From contig NZ_BMTL01000023.1 of NCBI RefSeq assembly GCF_014649655.1, forward strand, positions 62,001 to 126,000: DNA of 64,000 bases. The letters run 5' to 3'. How positions within the stretch are numbered: position 1 is the first letter of the stretch; the number at the start of each line of letters is the position of its first letter. The notes under the pieces were generated by a model that made no database searches, had not been told where the DNA came from, and saw nothing but the letters and a program-made list of their open reading frames with translations. Below are positions 41,921-49,988 of this stretch, one piece after another. The position numbers and the translations under genes are program-made. Origin of the DNA: Streptomyces humidus (GTDB lineage Bacteria; Actinomycetota; Actinomycetes; Streptomycetales; Streptomycetaceae).

Positions 41921-42748
41921 TCACCCCGCGAGGAAGCGGCGCAGCGAACGGGTCGTCGCGGCGACGAAGGCGTCCCGCCCGGCGTCGTCGAGGGCGTCCA
42001 GCGACAGGTACGGGTTGAGGTCCTCCAGTTCCACCAGCAGCAGTTCCCCGTCCGGGGCGCGGCAGGCGTCCACGCGCTGGATGCCGTGCGCGAGGTCGTT
42101 CCAGTCGACGAAGCGACGGGCGAACTCCAGGTCGCGCACGGTCGGCTCGTACGGTTCGAGCTGCCAGCGGCGGTCCGGGTGCGGGGCGTACAGGGCGTAC
42201 TGGAAGTCGTGGTCGACGTAGGTGAAGGAGACCTCGTAGCGGAAGTCGACGCACGGCTGGACGAGTGTGGAGCCGTCGGCCGACTCGGGCAGGGCGTCGG
42301 GGCCGACGATCCGCAGGCCCAGGGAGTCGGCGCCGAGCCTGGGCTTGACGACGTAGCGGTCGGCCGCGGGCAGCAGGTGCAGGTGCTCGGGGCGGTCGAC
42401 GGTCGGGATCACGGGGTAGCCCTCGGCGCTCAGGTCGACGAGGTACTGCTTGCCGACCATGTCGGCGCGGCCGGTGAGCGGGTTGTAGACGCGTACGCCC
42501 TCACGCAGCGCGCGCTCCCGGAACGCCTCGTACTCCTTCTGGTAGCCGAGGACCGGGCCGCTGTTGCGGACGACCACGCCGTCGAAGGCGTGCATCAGGG
42601 CGGCCGCGTCCAGCGGATGGCACAGGGCGAGGTCGAAGTCCGCACGCAGGCGGGAGGCGAGGAAGACGTCCTCGTCGCCGTAGCGGCGACCGCGCGCCGG
42701 ATAGGCCAGGTCGGTGACGTAGAGGAGACGGGGGCGAGCGGCGGGCAT
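41921..42748 (-). CDS. ATP-grasp-fold protein, unknown ligase
   Basis: A 275-residue protein starting RLLYVTDLAYPARGRRYGDEDVFLA, with an N-terminal alpha/beta pre-grasp domain, MVGKQYLVDLSAEGYPVIPT near 130-150, a nucleotide-binding RYVVKPRLGADSLGLRIV near 162-179, and LLLVELEDLNPYLSLDAL near 245-262, where Glu and Asn would bind metal as in RimK/glutathione-synthetase-type ATP-grasp enzymes. GGGAG lies six bases before the ATG. No peptide precursor or amino-acid pathway gene is adjacent, so the product is unknown. Confidence 0.7.
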   Translation of the reverse strand: MPAARPRLLYVTDLAYPARGRRYGDEDVFLASRLRADFDLALCHPLDAAALMHAFDGVVVRNSGPVLGYQKEYEAFRERALREGVRVYNPLTGRADMVGKQYLVDLSAEGYPVIPTVDRPEHLHLLPAADRYVVKPRLGADSLGLRIVGPDALPESADGSTLVQPCVDFRYEVSFTYVDHDFQYALYAPHPDRRWQLEPYEPTVRDLEFARRFVDWNDLAHGIQRVDACRAPDGELLLVELEDLNPYLSLDALDDAGRDAFVAATTRSLRRFLAG

Positions 42749-42837
42749 GCGGGTCTCCCGGAGGGCTGCGAAACGGTGCGGAAAGGTTACGTCAGAGGGC
42801 GACGCCGACCCGGGCGGGGCGGCCGGGACGGCGGCAC

Positions 42838-42873
42838 GGCTGCGGCGGGCGGGACGGCTGCGGCGGGCGGGAC
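42838..42873. repeat. Two tandem 18-bp units upstream of folD
   Basis: GGCTGCGGCGGGCGGGAC occurs twice in direct tandem (42838-42855 and 42856-42873) between the divergent ATP-grasp and folD genes. TACGAT at 42902-42907, just downstream, is a plausible folD -10 box. Confidence 0.8.
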
Positions 42874-42948
42874 TCCTGGCAGGCAGTGGGCGAACGGGTC
42901 GTACGATGAAAGGACCGTCGTCTTCTCCTGAAGGGCCCGCCGACTCCC

Positions 42949-43797
42949 GTGACCACCGCAACACTTCTCGACGGCAAGGCCGCCGCGGCCGACATCAAGA
43001 GCGAACTCGCCCTGCGCGTCCAGGCGTTGAAGGAGCGCGGGGTCACCCCGGGGCTCGGCACCATCCTCGTCGGCGACGACGCGGGCAGCCGTTCCTACGT
43101 CGGCGGCAAACACCGCGACTGCGCGCAGGTCGGCATCGCCTCGATCAGGATCGAGCTGCCCGCCGACGCCTCCCAGGCCGACGTGGAAGCCGCCGTGCTG
43201 CGGCTGAACGCCGACCCGGCGTGCACCGGCTTCATCGTGCAACTGCCGCTGCCCGCGCCGATCGACACGCACGCCGTGCTGGAGCTGATCGACCCGGTCA
43301 AGGACGCCGACGGTCTCCACCCGACGAACCTGGGCCGGCTGGTGCTGGGCATCCCCGGCCCGCTGCCCTGCACCCCGCGGGGCATCATCGACCTGCTGCG
43401 CCGCAATCACGTGCCGATCACGGGCCAGCAGTTCTGCGTCATCGGCTGCGGGGTCACCGTGGGCCGGCCGCTGGGGCTGATGCTGACCCGCAGCACCGAG
43501 CACGCCACGGTCACGCTGTGCCACGAGGCCACCCAGGACACGGCCGCGCACGCCCGGGAGGCGGACGTGGTGGTCGCCGCCGCCGGGGTCGCGCACATGG
43601 TCAGGCCCGACTGGATCAAGCCGGGCGCGACCGTGCTCTCCGTGGGCCTGACCCGCACCGTCGAGGGCATCCTCGGCGACGTGCACCCGGACGTGAGCGA
43701 CGTCGCAGGGTCCTTCGCGCCGCCGGTCGGCGGCGTCGGGCCGATGACCCGGGCGATGCTGCTGACCAACATCGTCGAGGCCGCGGAGCGGATCTGA
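42949..43797 (+). CDS. folD: Bifunctional methylenetetrahydrofolate dehydrogenase / methenyl-THF cyclohydrolase
   Basis: A 282-residue enzyme of one-carbon metabolism making 10-formyl-THF and NADPH. Active-site Y50 and K54 lie in SRSYVGGKHRDCAQVGI; QLPLPAPIDTHAVLELIDPVKDADG and HPTNLGRL follow; the cofactor loop is VIGCGVTVGRPLGLML (usually GRGxxVGxP, so Cys replaces Arg); GGVGPMTRAMLLTNIVEA is the C-terminal signature. Length is normal. The GTG start has GAAGGG 12 bases upstream. The divergence from the usual loop suggests a second, less standard FolD. Confidence 0.9.
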   Translation: MTTATLLDGKAAAADIKSELALRVQALKERGVTPGLGTILVGDDAGSRSYVGGKHRDCAQVGIASIRIELPADASQADVEAAVLRLNADPACTGFIVQLPLPAPIDTHAVLELIDPVKDADGLHPTNLGRLVLGIPGPLPCTPRGIIDLLRRNHVPITGQQFCVIGCGVTVGRPLGLMLTRSTEHATVTLCHEATQDTAAHAREADVVVAAAGVAHMVRPDWIKPGATVLSVGLTRTVEGILGDVHPDVSDVAGSFAPPVGGVGPMTRAMLLTNIVEAAERI

Positions 43798-43843
43798 CGC
43801 CGGACGCAGGAGGCCGGGCACGGCGCCCCGGACGCCGACGTGT

Positions 43844-43878
43844 GGCACTCCGTTCCCCTTGAGAGGGAACCGAGTGCC
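43844..43878. promoter_or_regulatory. Long inverted-repeat operator of the TetR gene
   Basis: GGCACTC-C-GTTCCC (43844-43857) is mirrored by GGGAAC-C-GAGTGCC (43865-43878): 13 of 13 paired positions match around a central mismatch pair and a 7-base spacer. It is 31 bases before the TetR ATG, as expected for autoregulation. Confidence 0.7.
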
Positions 43879-43908
43879 GCACGTCGGCACAGGTGTTACG
43901 TTCCGTGC

Positions 43909-44655
43909 ATGAGCGCCACTGACAAGGCGGAGGCCAGGCCGCCCATGCGGGACGCCCTGGTCGCGGCGGCCTTCCGGCTGTTCCTGGAGCGGGGCTACGA
44001 ACAGACCACCGTCGACGACATCGTGACGCTCGCGGGGGTCGGCCGGCGGTCCTTCTTCCGCTACTTCCCCTCCAAGGAGGACGTGGTCTTCCCCGACCAC
44101 GAGCGGTGTCTGGCCGACATGACCGCCTTCCTCGCCGCGAGCGGGACGGAGCACGAGCCGGTGCGCCGCGTCTGCGAAGCCGCCCGGCTGGTCCTGCTCA
44201 TGTACGCGGAGAACCCCTCCTTCTCCGTACAGCGCTACCGGCTCACCAAGCAGGTGCCCGGACTACGCGCGTACGAGGTGTCGGTGGTGTGGCGGTACGA
44301 GCGCGCCCTCGCCGAGTATCTGCGGGGCCGCTTCACCGGCCGGCGCGACGGCCACCTCCGGGCCGACGTGATCGCGGCCGCGGTGGTCGCCGCCCACAAC
44401 AACGCGCTGCGCTCCTGGCTGCGTTCGGACGGGCGGGGCGAGGCGACCGCGACCGTGGACCGCGCGCTGGAGTACGTGCGGTCCGCGTTCGGCCCGCATC
44501 CGGAGCCGTCCCCCGACGAGCGGCCGACGCCTGCCGGGGAACCGCCGCGCGCCGCCGTCGCACGTCCCGAGGACGTCGTCGTCATCGTCTCCCGGCGCGG
44601 GACCCCCCTGTGGCGGGTGGTGCAGGAGATCGAGACGGCCCTGGGGCGCGACTGA
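43909..44655 (+). CDS. TetR-family transcriptional regulator
   Basis: A 248-residue regulator. The DNA-binding domain is at about 12-58 (FLERGYEQTTVDDIVTLAG, VGRRSFFRYFPSKEDVVF); the ligand domain is helical, and an extra C-terminal extension (about 200-248, AVARPEDVVVIVSRRGTPLW) is predicted to be beta-rich and is not usual. The ATG at 43909 is internal to a longer frame whose upstream part is operator DNA. Related inverted repeats both before and after the gene indicate that it controls itself and the DUF35 gene downstream. Confidence 0.88.
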   Translation: MSATDKAEARPPMRDALVAAAFRLFLERGYEQTTVDDIVTLAGVGRRSFFRYFPSKEDVVFPDHERCLADMTAFLAASGTEHEPVRRVCEAARLVLLMYAENPSFSVQRYRLTKQVPGLRAYEVSVVWRYERALAEYLRGRFTGRRDGHLRADVIAAAVVAAHNNALRSWLRSDGRGEATATVDRALEYVRSAFGPHPEPSPDERPTPAGEPPRAAVARPEDVVVIVSRRGTPLWRVVQEIETALGRD

Positions 44656-44688
44656 CCACCGGAAGAACCCTCCATTTCAGGGGTACGC

Positions 44689-44717
44689 AGTGCCTTTACG
44701 AGTGGCACTGAGTGCCA
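44689..44717. promoter_or_regulatory. Second TetR operator, before the DUF35 gene
   Basis: TGGCACTGAGTGCCA (44703-44717) is a perfect 15-base palindrome with a central G, and another AGTGCC half-site lies at 44689-44694. The half-sites GGCACT/AGTGCC are those of the repeat upstream of the TetR gene, so the same protein probably binds both. Confidence 0.65.
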
Positions 44718-44816
44718 TACCCTGTGGGCGTGCACGGCGGCACGGTCGACCGGGCACGTCCGTGCACGGGTGAACCGCGCACGTGGATTCCGGCCGAGTG
44801 CAGGGAGTTGACCCGC

Positions 44817-45230
44817 GTGTACCACCACTCAGGAAACGTCGTCCAGCAGGCCGCCGGCTCCGCGGCGGGCCTCCTCGACCGCGTGAGCGCCGACGGCGAC
44901 GCGATCCTCTTCCAGCGCTGCACCTGGTGCGGCACCGCCATGTACCACCGTCTGCTGTGTCCGGTCTGCCAGGGCAGCGACCTGCGCACGGAGCGCAGCG
45001 AGGGCGCCGGGACGGTGCGCCACGCCACCGTGGTGCACCGCAACACCCCTTCCGCGCGCAACGTGTCGCTCGTCGAGATGGCCGAGGGGTTCGTCGTCCG
45101 CGGCCGGGTCATGGGCCCGCTGATCGGCATCCACAGCGGCGACCGCGTCCGCCTGTCCACCGTCAAGGACCCGGTGCGGGGCGAGCCGGTCTTCCGGCTC
45201 CTCGACGAGCCGTACCGGGCCTGGCACTAG
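44817..45230 (+). CDS. OB-fold/Zn-ribbon DUF35-family protein
   Basis: About 137 residues from GTG 44817, which has GGGAG nine bases upstream; a longer frame from 44712 would cover the operator. CTWCGTAMYHRLLCPVCQGS gives four cysteines (C35, C38, C48, C51) of a rubredoxin-like zinc ribbon, followed by an OB-fold (VRHATVVHRNTPSARNVSLV, EGFVVRGRVMGPLIGIHSGDRV). Such proteins partner thiolase-like lipid-transfer proteins in acyl-CoA or sterol side-chain chemistry; no such partner is in view. The TetR repeat upstream suggests regulated expression. Confidence 0.8.
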   Translation: MYHHSGNVVQQAAGSAAGLLDRVSADGDAILFQRCTWCGTAMYHRLLCPVCQGSDLRTERSEGAGTVRHATVVHRNTPSARNVSLVEMAEGFVVRGRVMGPLIGIHSGDRVRLSTVKDPVRGEPVFRLLDEPYRAWH

Positions 45231-45348
45231 GTTCCACGGCACCGGTCCGGTCTGCCGGCCCTTCCTGCCGCTGCCGGACGCCCCGAGGGCGGCCGCCCCG
45301 GTCGTGGGCGCGCCATGGCGCGCCGGGACAGAGGGAGCCGGAGAGAGG

Positions 45349-45384
45349 GGAGGGGGCACGGACCGCGCGGTCCGTGCCCCCTCC
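45349..45384. terminator. Bidirectional perfect hairpin
   Basis: GGAGGGGGCACGGACC (45349-45364) and GGTCCGTGCCCCCTCC (45369-45384) form a 16-bp stem with a GCGC loop between the convergent DUF35 and PPOX genes. Confidence 0.8.
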
Positions 45385-45391
45385 GCGTGCG

Positions 45392-45772
45392 TCACAGCGT
45401 GATGCGGATCCCCACGGTCCCGTCCGGGCCGCGGCGCAGTCTGCTGCCGAGCAGCGTGAGCCGCCCCACGAGGCCGTACTTGCGGGCCAGCAGGGTCCGA
45501 TAGCGGGCGGTGGTCTGCGCGTCGCAGATCTCCGCCGTCGCCGGGACCTGTGCGCCGGTGGGCTTCCCGCGGACGTCGCACGGGCCGACGAGGACGTCGC
45601 CGCGGGCCCGGATCCGCTTGACCTTCCAGGCGTCGGCGGCCGACCAGGCCCCGAGCGCGTCGCCGTCGCGCACCACCCACACGGGGGTGGCCACCCCGGT
45701 CCCGTTCTTCCGGTAGCTGGTGATCAGCAGGTACTTGCCCGCGGCCAGCCGGTCGATCGCCTTCTCTGCCAT
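45392..45772 (-). CDS. PPOX-class F420/FMN-dependent oxidoreductase
   Basis: A 126-residue split-barrel flavin/F420-binding protein. AIDRLAAGKYLLITSYRKNG then TGVATPVWVVRDGDALGAWS is the FDOR/PPOX N-terminal pattern; TAEICDAQTTARYRTLLARKYGLVG fits the C-terminal helix. The ATG at 45772 (MAEKAIDRL) is chosen because the upstream residues are low-complexity and homologues begin there. It probably binds F420 or FMN and reduces a small molecule; the physiological substrate is unknown. Confidence 0.82.
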   Translation of the reverse strand: MAEKAIDRLAAGKYLLITSYRKNGTGVATPVWVVRDGDALGAWSAADAWKVKRIRARGDVLVGPCDVRGKPTGAQVPATAEICDAQTTARYRTLLARKYGLVGRLTLLGSRLRRGPDGTVGIRITL

Positions 45773-45945
45773 GTCCGCAGTGTAGGCAGCGGAGGGGGCC
45801 GGGGCCGGGCGGGCCGCGGACTGCGAGGTGATCACTTCCGGGCTGAACGCCGGAGCACCCATGCACGTATCCAGGGTGAGGGCGCTCAACGACCGGAGAG
45901 CCCCGCGGTGTTCAGGCCGCGCGTTCAGGGTTTCGGGAGCCATGC

Positions 45946-47343
45946 ATGAGGCACGTACGACGACGGACCGTCCGGCGAATGACCCGGCTGGCGGCGGTCG
46001 GCGGACTCCTCCTGGGAGGGGCCATGGTCACGCAGGCGGCGATGGCGAGCGAGCCGCCCGCCGCGACGGCGACGGTGCGCAGCGCCGCCGCGCCCGTCGT
46101 CAGCAATCCGGGGGCGGCCCTCGTCAAGAAGCTCGGCGCCGCGCGCACCGCGGGCACCTGGATCAACGACGACGGACGGCCGGTGGTCGCGGTCACCGAC
46201 GAGGAGACGGCCGACGCCGTCCGGGCGTCGGGCGTCGAGGCGAAGGTCGTCTCGCACAGCATGAACGAGCTGAAGTCGGCCACGGCGACCCTGCGGTCGG
46301 CGCCCAAGGTGCCCGGCACGGCCTGGGTGATGGACTACCGGACCAACCAGGTCGTCGTGCAGGCCGACAAGACGGTGTCGGCCGCCGACTGGTCGCGGCT
46401 GACGGACACGGCCGCCGGCATCGGCAGCTTCGTGCGCATGGAGCGCACCGCCGGCGCGTTCACCACCCGGATCAACGGCGCGCAGCCCATCCTGTCGACC
46501 GGCGGACGCTGCTCGGCCGGCTTCAACGTGACGAACGGCAAGAGCGACTTCATCCTCACCGCCGGGCACTGCGGCCCGACCGGTTCGGCCTGGTTCTCCG
46601 ACAACCAGGCCGAGCAGCAGGTGGGCCAGACGGTGAACTCCAACTTCCCCGGCAGCGACTTCTCGCTGGTGCAGTACGCGAACGGCAAGGCCGGCGACGG
46701 CGCCGACGTGGTGGCGATCGGCAACGGCAACGGGGTGCGCATCACGGGCGCCGGTGACGCGGCCGTGGGCCAGCGGGTGTTCCGCAGCGGCAGCACCAGC
46801 GGGCTGCACGACGGCCAGGTCACCGGTCTGGACGCGACGGTGAACTACCCCGAGGGCACGGTCAGCGGGCTCATCGAGACGAACGTGTGCGCCGAGCCGG
46901 GCGACAGCGGCGGCCCGATGTTCTCCGACGGCATCGCCCTCGGCGTCACCTCCGGCGGCAGCGGCGACTGCAAGACCGGGGGCACGACGTTCTTCCAGCC
47001 GGTCACCGACGCACTGGCCCAGCTCGGCGGCGTCCAGTTGATCGTGGCCGCCCCCTCCGCCGGCGCCCAGGGCGCCACGCAGGGCTCCTCGGCCGGTCCC
47101 GCGCCGGCCTCCTCCCCCACCCAGGCGGCGATCGCCCCGGGCTCCGCCTCCCCCGGCACGACGACGCCGGTGACGGGCGGCGGCAACGTGTCCCTGGCCG
47201 CGCGGCTCACCGACCCGAGGAACATCGGCCCCGGGCTGCTGGTCATCGCGGGCAGCATGGTCGCCCTGGTCGCGACCCGGTACTTCCGCGCCGAACAGGA
47301 CCGTAAGGCCTACCAGCGCTACTACTCGGCGACCTGGGGGTGA
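45946..47343 (+). CDS. Streptogrisin-like trypsin-fold serine protease with C-terminal membrane anchor
   Basis: A 465-residue secreted protease. A signal peptide (about 1-34) is followed by a propeptide (about 35-165, KTVSAADWSRLTDTAAGI) and a chymotrypsin-fold domain with H208 (TAGHC), D238 (GSDFSLVQYA) and S321 (GDSGGPMF), so the triad is complete. Cys residues in GGRCSAGF/AGHC, NVCAEPG and GDCKTGG fit the streptogrisin disulfides. A Ser/Pro/Ala linker (about 368-415) leads to a transmembrane helix (about 425-445, GPGLLVIAGSMVALVATRYF) and a short basic tail. Most streptogrisins are released; this one is tethered. Confidence 0.88.
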   Translation: MRHVRRRTVRRMTRLAAVGGLLLGGAMVTQAAMASEPPAATATVRSAAAPVVSNPGAALVKKLGAARTAGTWINDDGRPVVAVTDEETADAVRASGVEAKVVSHSMNELKSATATLRSAPKVPGTAWVMDYRTNQVVVQADKTVSAADWSRLTDTAAGIGSFVRMERTAGAFTTRINGAQPILSTGGRCSAGFNVTNGKSDFILTAGHCGPTGSAWFSDNQAEQQVGQTVNSNFPGSDFSLVQYANGKAGDGADVVAIGNGNGVRITGAGDAAVGQRVFRSGSTSGLHDGQVTGLDATVNYPEGTVSGLIETNVCAEPGDSGGPMFSDGIALGVTSGGSGDCKTGGTTFFQPVTDALAQLGGVQLIVAAPSAGAQGATQGSSAGPAPASSPTQAAIAPGSASPGTTTPVTGGGNVSLAARLTDPRNIGPGLLVIAGSMVALVATRYFRAEQDRKAYQRYYSATWG

Positions 47344-47535
47344 CCCCGCCCGAGTGCCGCCCGGGGCGGTGAACCGGGGGGCGGACGGGCCTCGGGCGGC
47401 GGGCAGGCGCGGCGGACGAGGCCGGTACAAAGGGAGAGGAAGAGGAGCCCGTGCGCCCGGGGGCTCTTCAGACGAGGGCCCCGAGGCGCGGCCCCGGGGC
47501 CGGTGGAACGCCGGGCCGACCCGCCGGGCCGACCT

Positions 47536-47706
47536 TCAAGCCGCCTCGCCGGGCTGTGGAGCGGCGGCCCACTCCAGGACGAGCCGCTGGTACTCCTCGC
47601 GCTGCTCGACGCTCAGTGTCCCGCCGGACCGGAACCACAGGGCCCGGATCTCCTCGTTGACCTCGGCCGCCGATCGCTCGGAGCGGGTTTCAACAGTGGT
47701 GGACAT
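47536..47706 (-). CDS. 56-residue conserved small protein
   Basis: MSTTVETRSERSAAEVNEEI continues into RALWFRSGGTLSVEQREEYQ and ends in RLVLEWAAAPQPGEAA: a short acidic helical protein. The ATG at 47706 is the natural start; the open frame upstream is unlikely. TAAGAT lies 10-15 bases upstream on the coding strand with no Shine-Dalgarno site, so a leaderless or very short leader is possible. Function unknown. Confidence 0.6.
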   Translation of the reverse strand: MSTTVETRSERSAAEVNEEIRALWFRSGGTLSVEQREEYQRLVLEWAAAPQPGEAA

Positions 47707-47775
47707 GATGTGAATCTTAGGGCGTCCGGCGTGAAGGCCGCGTGAGTCATACCCAATAAAGCGGACATACCGGAC

Positions 47776-47966
47776 GTGTTGCTGATCACGTCCTCTGTCA
47801 ACCCCTTCGGCGCAGATCGCGGCGACATCGACGCCGTCGAGGTGACCGGGCTCACGTGCATGACGGGTGAGACGAGCCGGTACAACCCGGCGACCGTGCA
47901 CGCGCGCAACCAGATCGCCGAGGGCGCCTTCGGGCGAAGTCCGCGCGGCAAGGCGGCATACGGCTG
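47776..47966 (+). pseudogene. Possible gene relic (coding bias without an intact frame)
   Basis: From a GTG at 47776 about 64 codons show third-position GC near 90 percent and read LLITSSVNPFGADRGDIDAV then VTGLTCMTGETSRYNPATVH. The frame has no stop and runs into the terminator hairpin. It looks like the left end of a truncated gene; I could not name the family. Confidence 0.35.
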
Positions 47967-47986
47967 GACACACCGGACTTCGGGGA

Positions 47987-48036
47987 CGCTCCTGAGGCGG
48001 CCCGGGTCGCCGGGGACCCGGGCCGCCTCAGGAGCG
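47987..48036 (-). terminator. Perfect 22-bp hairpin after the L,D-transpeptidase gene
   Basis: The arm 47987-48008 pairs without mismatch with 48015-48036 (core GGCGGCCCGGGTC / GACCCGGGCCGCC) around the loop GCCGGG. It begins 10 bases after the stop of the minus-strand gene and is one of the strongest hairpins in the window. Confidence 0.85.
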
Positions 48037-48045
48037 TGCGCGGTC

Positions 48046-48741
48046 TCAGGTGCCCGGCTTGCGGCCGTACACGAAGACGTCGTCGCCGGTCTTCAGCAGG
48101 GACCAGTACTTCTTGGCGGTCGTCGACGTCATGTTGACGCAGCCGTGGGAGCCCGGCGGGTTCCACATGCTCAGGCCGACCGAGTGAAAGGCCTGCCCGC
48201 CGTCGAAGAACTGGCTGTACGGCATGGGCACGTTGTAGATGGTCGAGACGTGGTTGAGGTGACGCCAGTAGATCTTCTTCAGACCGGTGCGGGTCTCGTA
48301 CCCGTCCCGCCCGGTGCGGACCGGGACGGGCCCGTAGACGAGCCTGCTGCCGTCCTGGATCCAGCTGATCTGCAGGGTGAGGTTCACGCAGGCGATACGG
48401 CCCTTGTTGGTCGGGCACTTGCCGGCCTTGTTGGGCTTGTTGCCGACCGCCTTCTGCTTGTTCATCAGGTCCATCACGCCCCAGGTGACGGGCCCGGCGT
48501 AGCCGATGCTGGGCGTGATGCCGTGCTTGTTCTGGAAGGCGCGGACGGCGCTGCAGTCGGCGGCGGACTGCTTTCCGTCGACAGGCCGGCCGAGGAACTT
48601 CTCCACCTGCTTCTGGTACGGCCCGGCCTGCGTCGTACAGCTCGCGGCCTGCGCCGGCGCCGCGCCCAGCGCGAGCGTCAGCGGTGCCACGAGTCCCGTG
48701 ACCCCCAGCGCGACGACCCCTCGTCTGCGTATGTCCCCCAT
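48046..48741 (-). CDS. Secreted L,D-transpeptidase-like (YkuD) protein
   Basis: A 231-residue exported protein with a signal peptide (about 1-33, LTLALGAAPAQAA). An N-terminal peptidoglycan-binding-like segment (FQNKHGITPSIGYAGPVTWG near 68-90) precedes the YkuD domain: LQISWIQDGSRLVYGPVPVRTG, a conserved His in GQAFHSVGLSMWNPPGSHGC and the catalytic Cys in SHGCVNM near 204. The HxxX14SHGC motif fits L,D-transpeptidases that form 3-3 cross-links in the cell wall. ATG at 48741 has AGGGAGAG upstream. Confidence 0.88.
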   Translation of the reverse strand: MGDIRRRGVVALGVTGLVAPLTLALGAAPAQAASCTTQAGPYQKQVEKFLGRPVDGKQSAADCSAVRAFQNKHGITPSIGYAGPVTWGVMDLMNKQKAVGNKPNKAGKCPTNKGRIACVNLTLQISWIQDGSRLVYGPVPVRTGRDGYETRTGLKKIYWRHLNHVSTIYNVPMPYSQFFDGGQAFHSVGLSMWNPPGSHGCVNMTSTTAKKYWSLLKTGDDVFVYGRKPGT

Positions 48742-48940
48742 GGCTGCCCTCTCCCTGGCATGGTGTGTCGTTCTCGCAGTGGTAGACCGCTCTGCGCGGG
48801 CGGCGGTTGTACGACGACGCATGCTGTGACGAAACAGTGAAGTTCGCCGTCCGCCCGGTCGGCCCGGCGCTGCCCGCGCCCGCCGGGCCGACCACGGCCG
48901 ACGGACGCCGGGCGGGAGCGAACGCCGGGAGGGCGGCGGC

Positions 48941-49855
48941 TCAGCGGTAGCCGGTGGTGTCCGCCGGCTTTCCCGCGTCCTGGACCTCGACCAGATAGCG
49001 CCAGGCGTCCGGCCGGCTCCCGTCGAGGTCGGTGAAGCCGAACTCCCGGGCGAGGCCGCCGCTGGAGAGGGACTGCCCGTTGAACCGGGCGACGCCGGGG
49101 TCGGCGGCGAGGGCGGCGACGGCCCGGCCGACGAAGCGGGGCGTCTCGGAGATCGCGAAGTGCGGGACGCGGTCGAGGGCGTCACGCCAGTTGTCCTCGC
49201 GGACGCCGAACTGGTCGAGCATCAGCTCCGAGCGCATCCAGCCCGGGGTGAGCGCGACGGCGGTGGCCCCGCGTGGCCCGATCTCGTGGGCGAGGGCGAA
49301 CGCCATGCGCAGGACGGACGTCTTGGCGAGGTCGTAGAAGAGGTTCACACGGTAGGTGTCGCGGTTGTACTCGGCGGTGCCGTCGGTCATCTCGACGACG
49401 AGGCCGCCCGGCCGGCGCAGCAGCAGCGGAAGGGCGTGGTGGCTGGTGACGGCGTGGGTCTCGACGGCGAGCCGGAGCAGCCGCAGCCCGTTGTCGAGGT
49501 CGTGCTCCCAGACCGGGGTGTCCCACTCGAAGAGCTTCTCGCCGCCCCAGACGTCGTTGACGAGGACGTCGAGGCGGTCCTGTTCGCGTGCGATGCGGTC
49601 GACGAGGGCGCGGACCCGCGCGGGGTCGAGGTGGTCGGTGGGGACGGCGATGCCGCGGCCCCCCGCCTCGGTGACCAGGTCGGCGGTGTCCTCGATCGTC
49701 TCGGGGCGGTCGTACTCCGAGCGCCCCTCTCGGGTGCTGCGTCCGGTCACGTAGACGGTGGCGCCGGCCGCCCCCAGCTCCACGGCGATGCCCCGTCCCG
49801 CACCCCGGGTGGCCCCCGCCACCAGTGCGACCTTGCCTTCCAGCGGCCCAGACAT
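48941..49855 (-). CDS. Short-chain dehydrogenase/reductase (DHRS1-like)
   Basis: A 304-residue NAD(P)-dependent oxidoreductase. VALVAGATRGAGRGIAVELG is the TGxxxGxG-type cofactor loop; LDVLVNDVWGGEKLFEWDTP carries the unusual ND-W-GG in place of NNAG seen in DHRS1-type SDRs; the catalytic segment is EMTDGTAEYNRDTYRVNLFY then DLAKTSVLRM with the Lys. C-terminal AEFGFTDLDGSRPDAWRYL-like sequence (AREFGFTDLDG) is also typical of that group. ATG at 49855. Substrate unknown. It lies downstream of the formaldehyde genes, 133 bases away. Confidence 0.85.
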   Translation of the reverse strand: MSGPLEGKVALVAGATRGAGRGIAVELGAAGATVYVTGRSTREGRSEYDRPETIEDTADLVTEAGGRGIAVPTDHLDPARVRALVDRIAREQDRLDVLVNDVWGGEKLFEWDTPVWEHDLDNGLRLLRLAVETHAVTSHHALPLLLRRPGGLVVEMTDGTAEYNRDTYRVNLFYDLAKTSVLRMAFALAHEIGPRGATAVALTPGWMRSELMLDQFGVREDNWRDALDRVPHFAISETPRFVGRAVAALAADPGVARFNGQSLSSGGLAREFGFTDLDGSRPDAWRYLVEVQDAGKPADTTGYR

Positions 49856-49988
49856 GTCCGGCCTCCCTGTTCCTGTGTCCTCGCGGCAGTGGTGTTCGCC
49901 TCGATGGTCCAGGGAAAACCGGACGTCTTCTGTCGCCTTTCGGCGGCTCTCACCCGGCCGGGTGTCGAGCCGCCTCCTGCGCTATGGA

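Larger units (their letters stand above)
47707..48045. other. Gap with AT-rich promoter DNA and a hairpin
   Basis: AT-rich DNA at 47707-47775 is the likely promoter region of the 56-residue gene. The rest holds a possible coding relic (47776-47966) and a strong terminator (47987-48036). No intact gene is seen. Confidence 0.5.
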
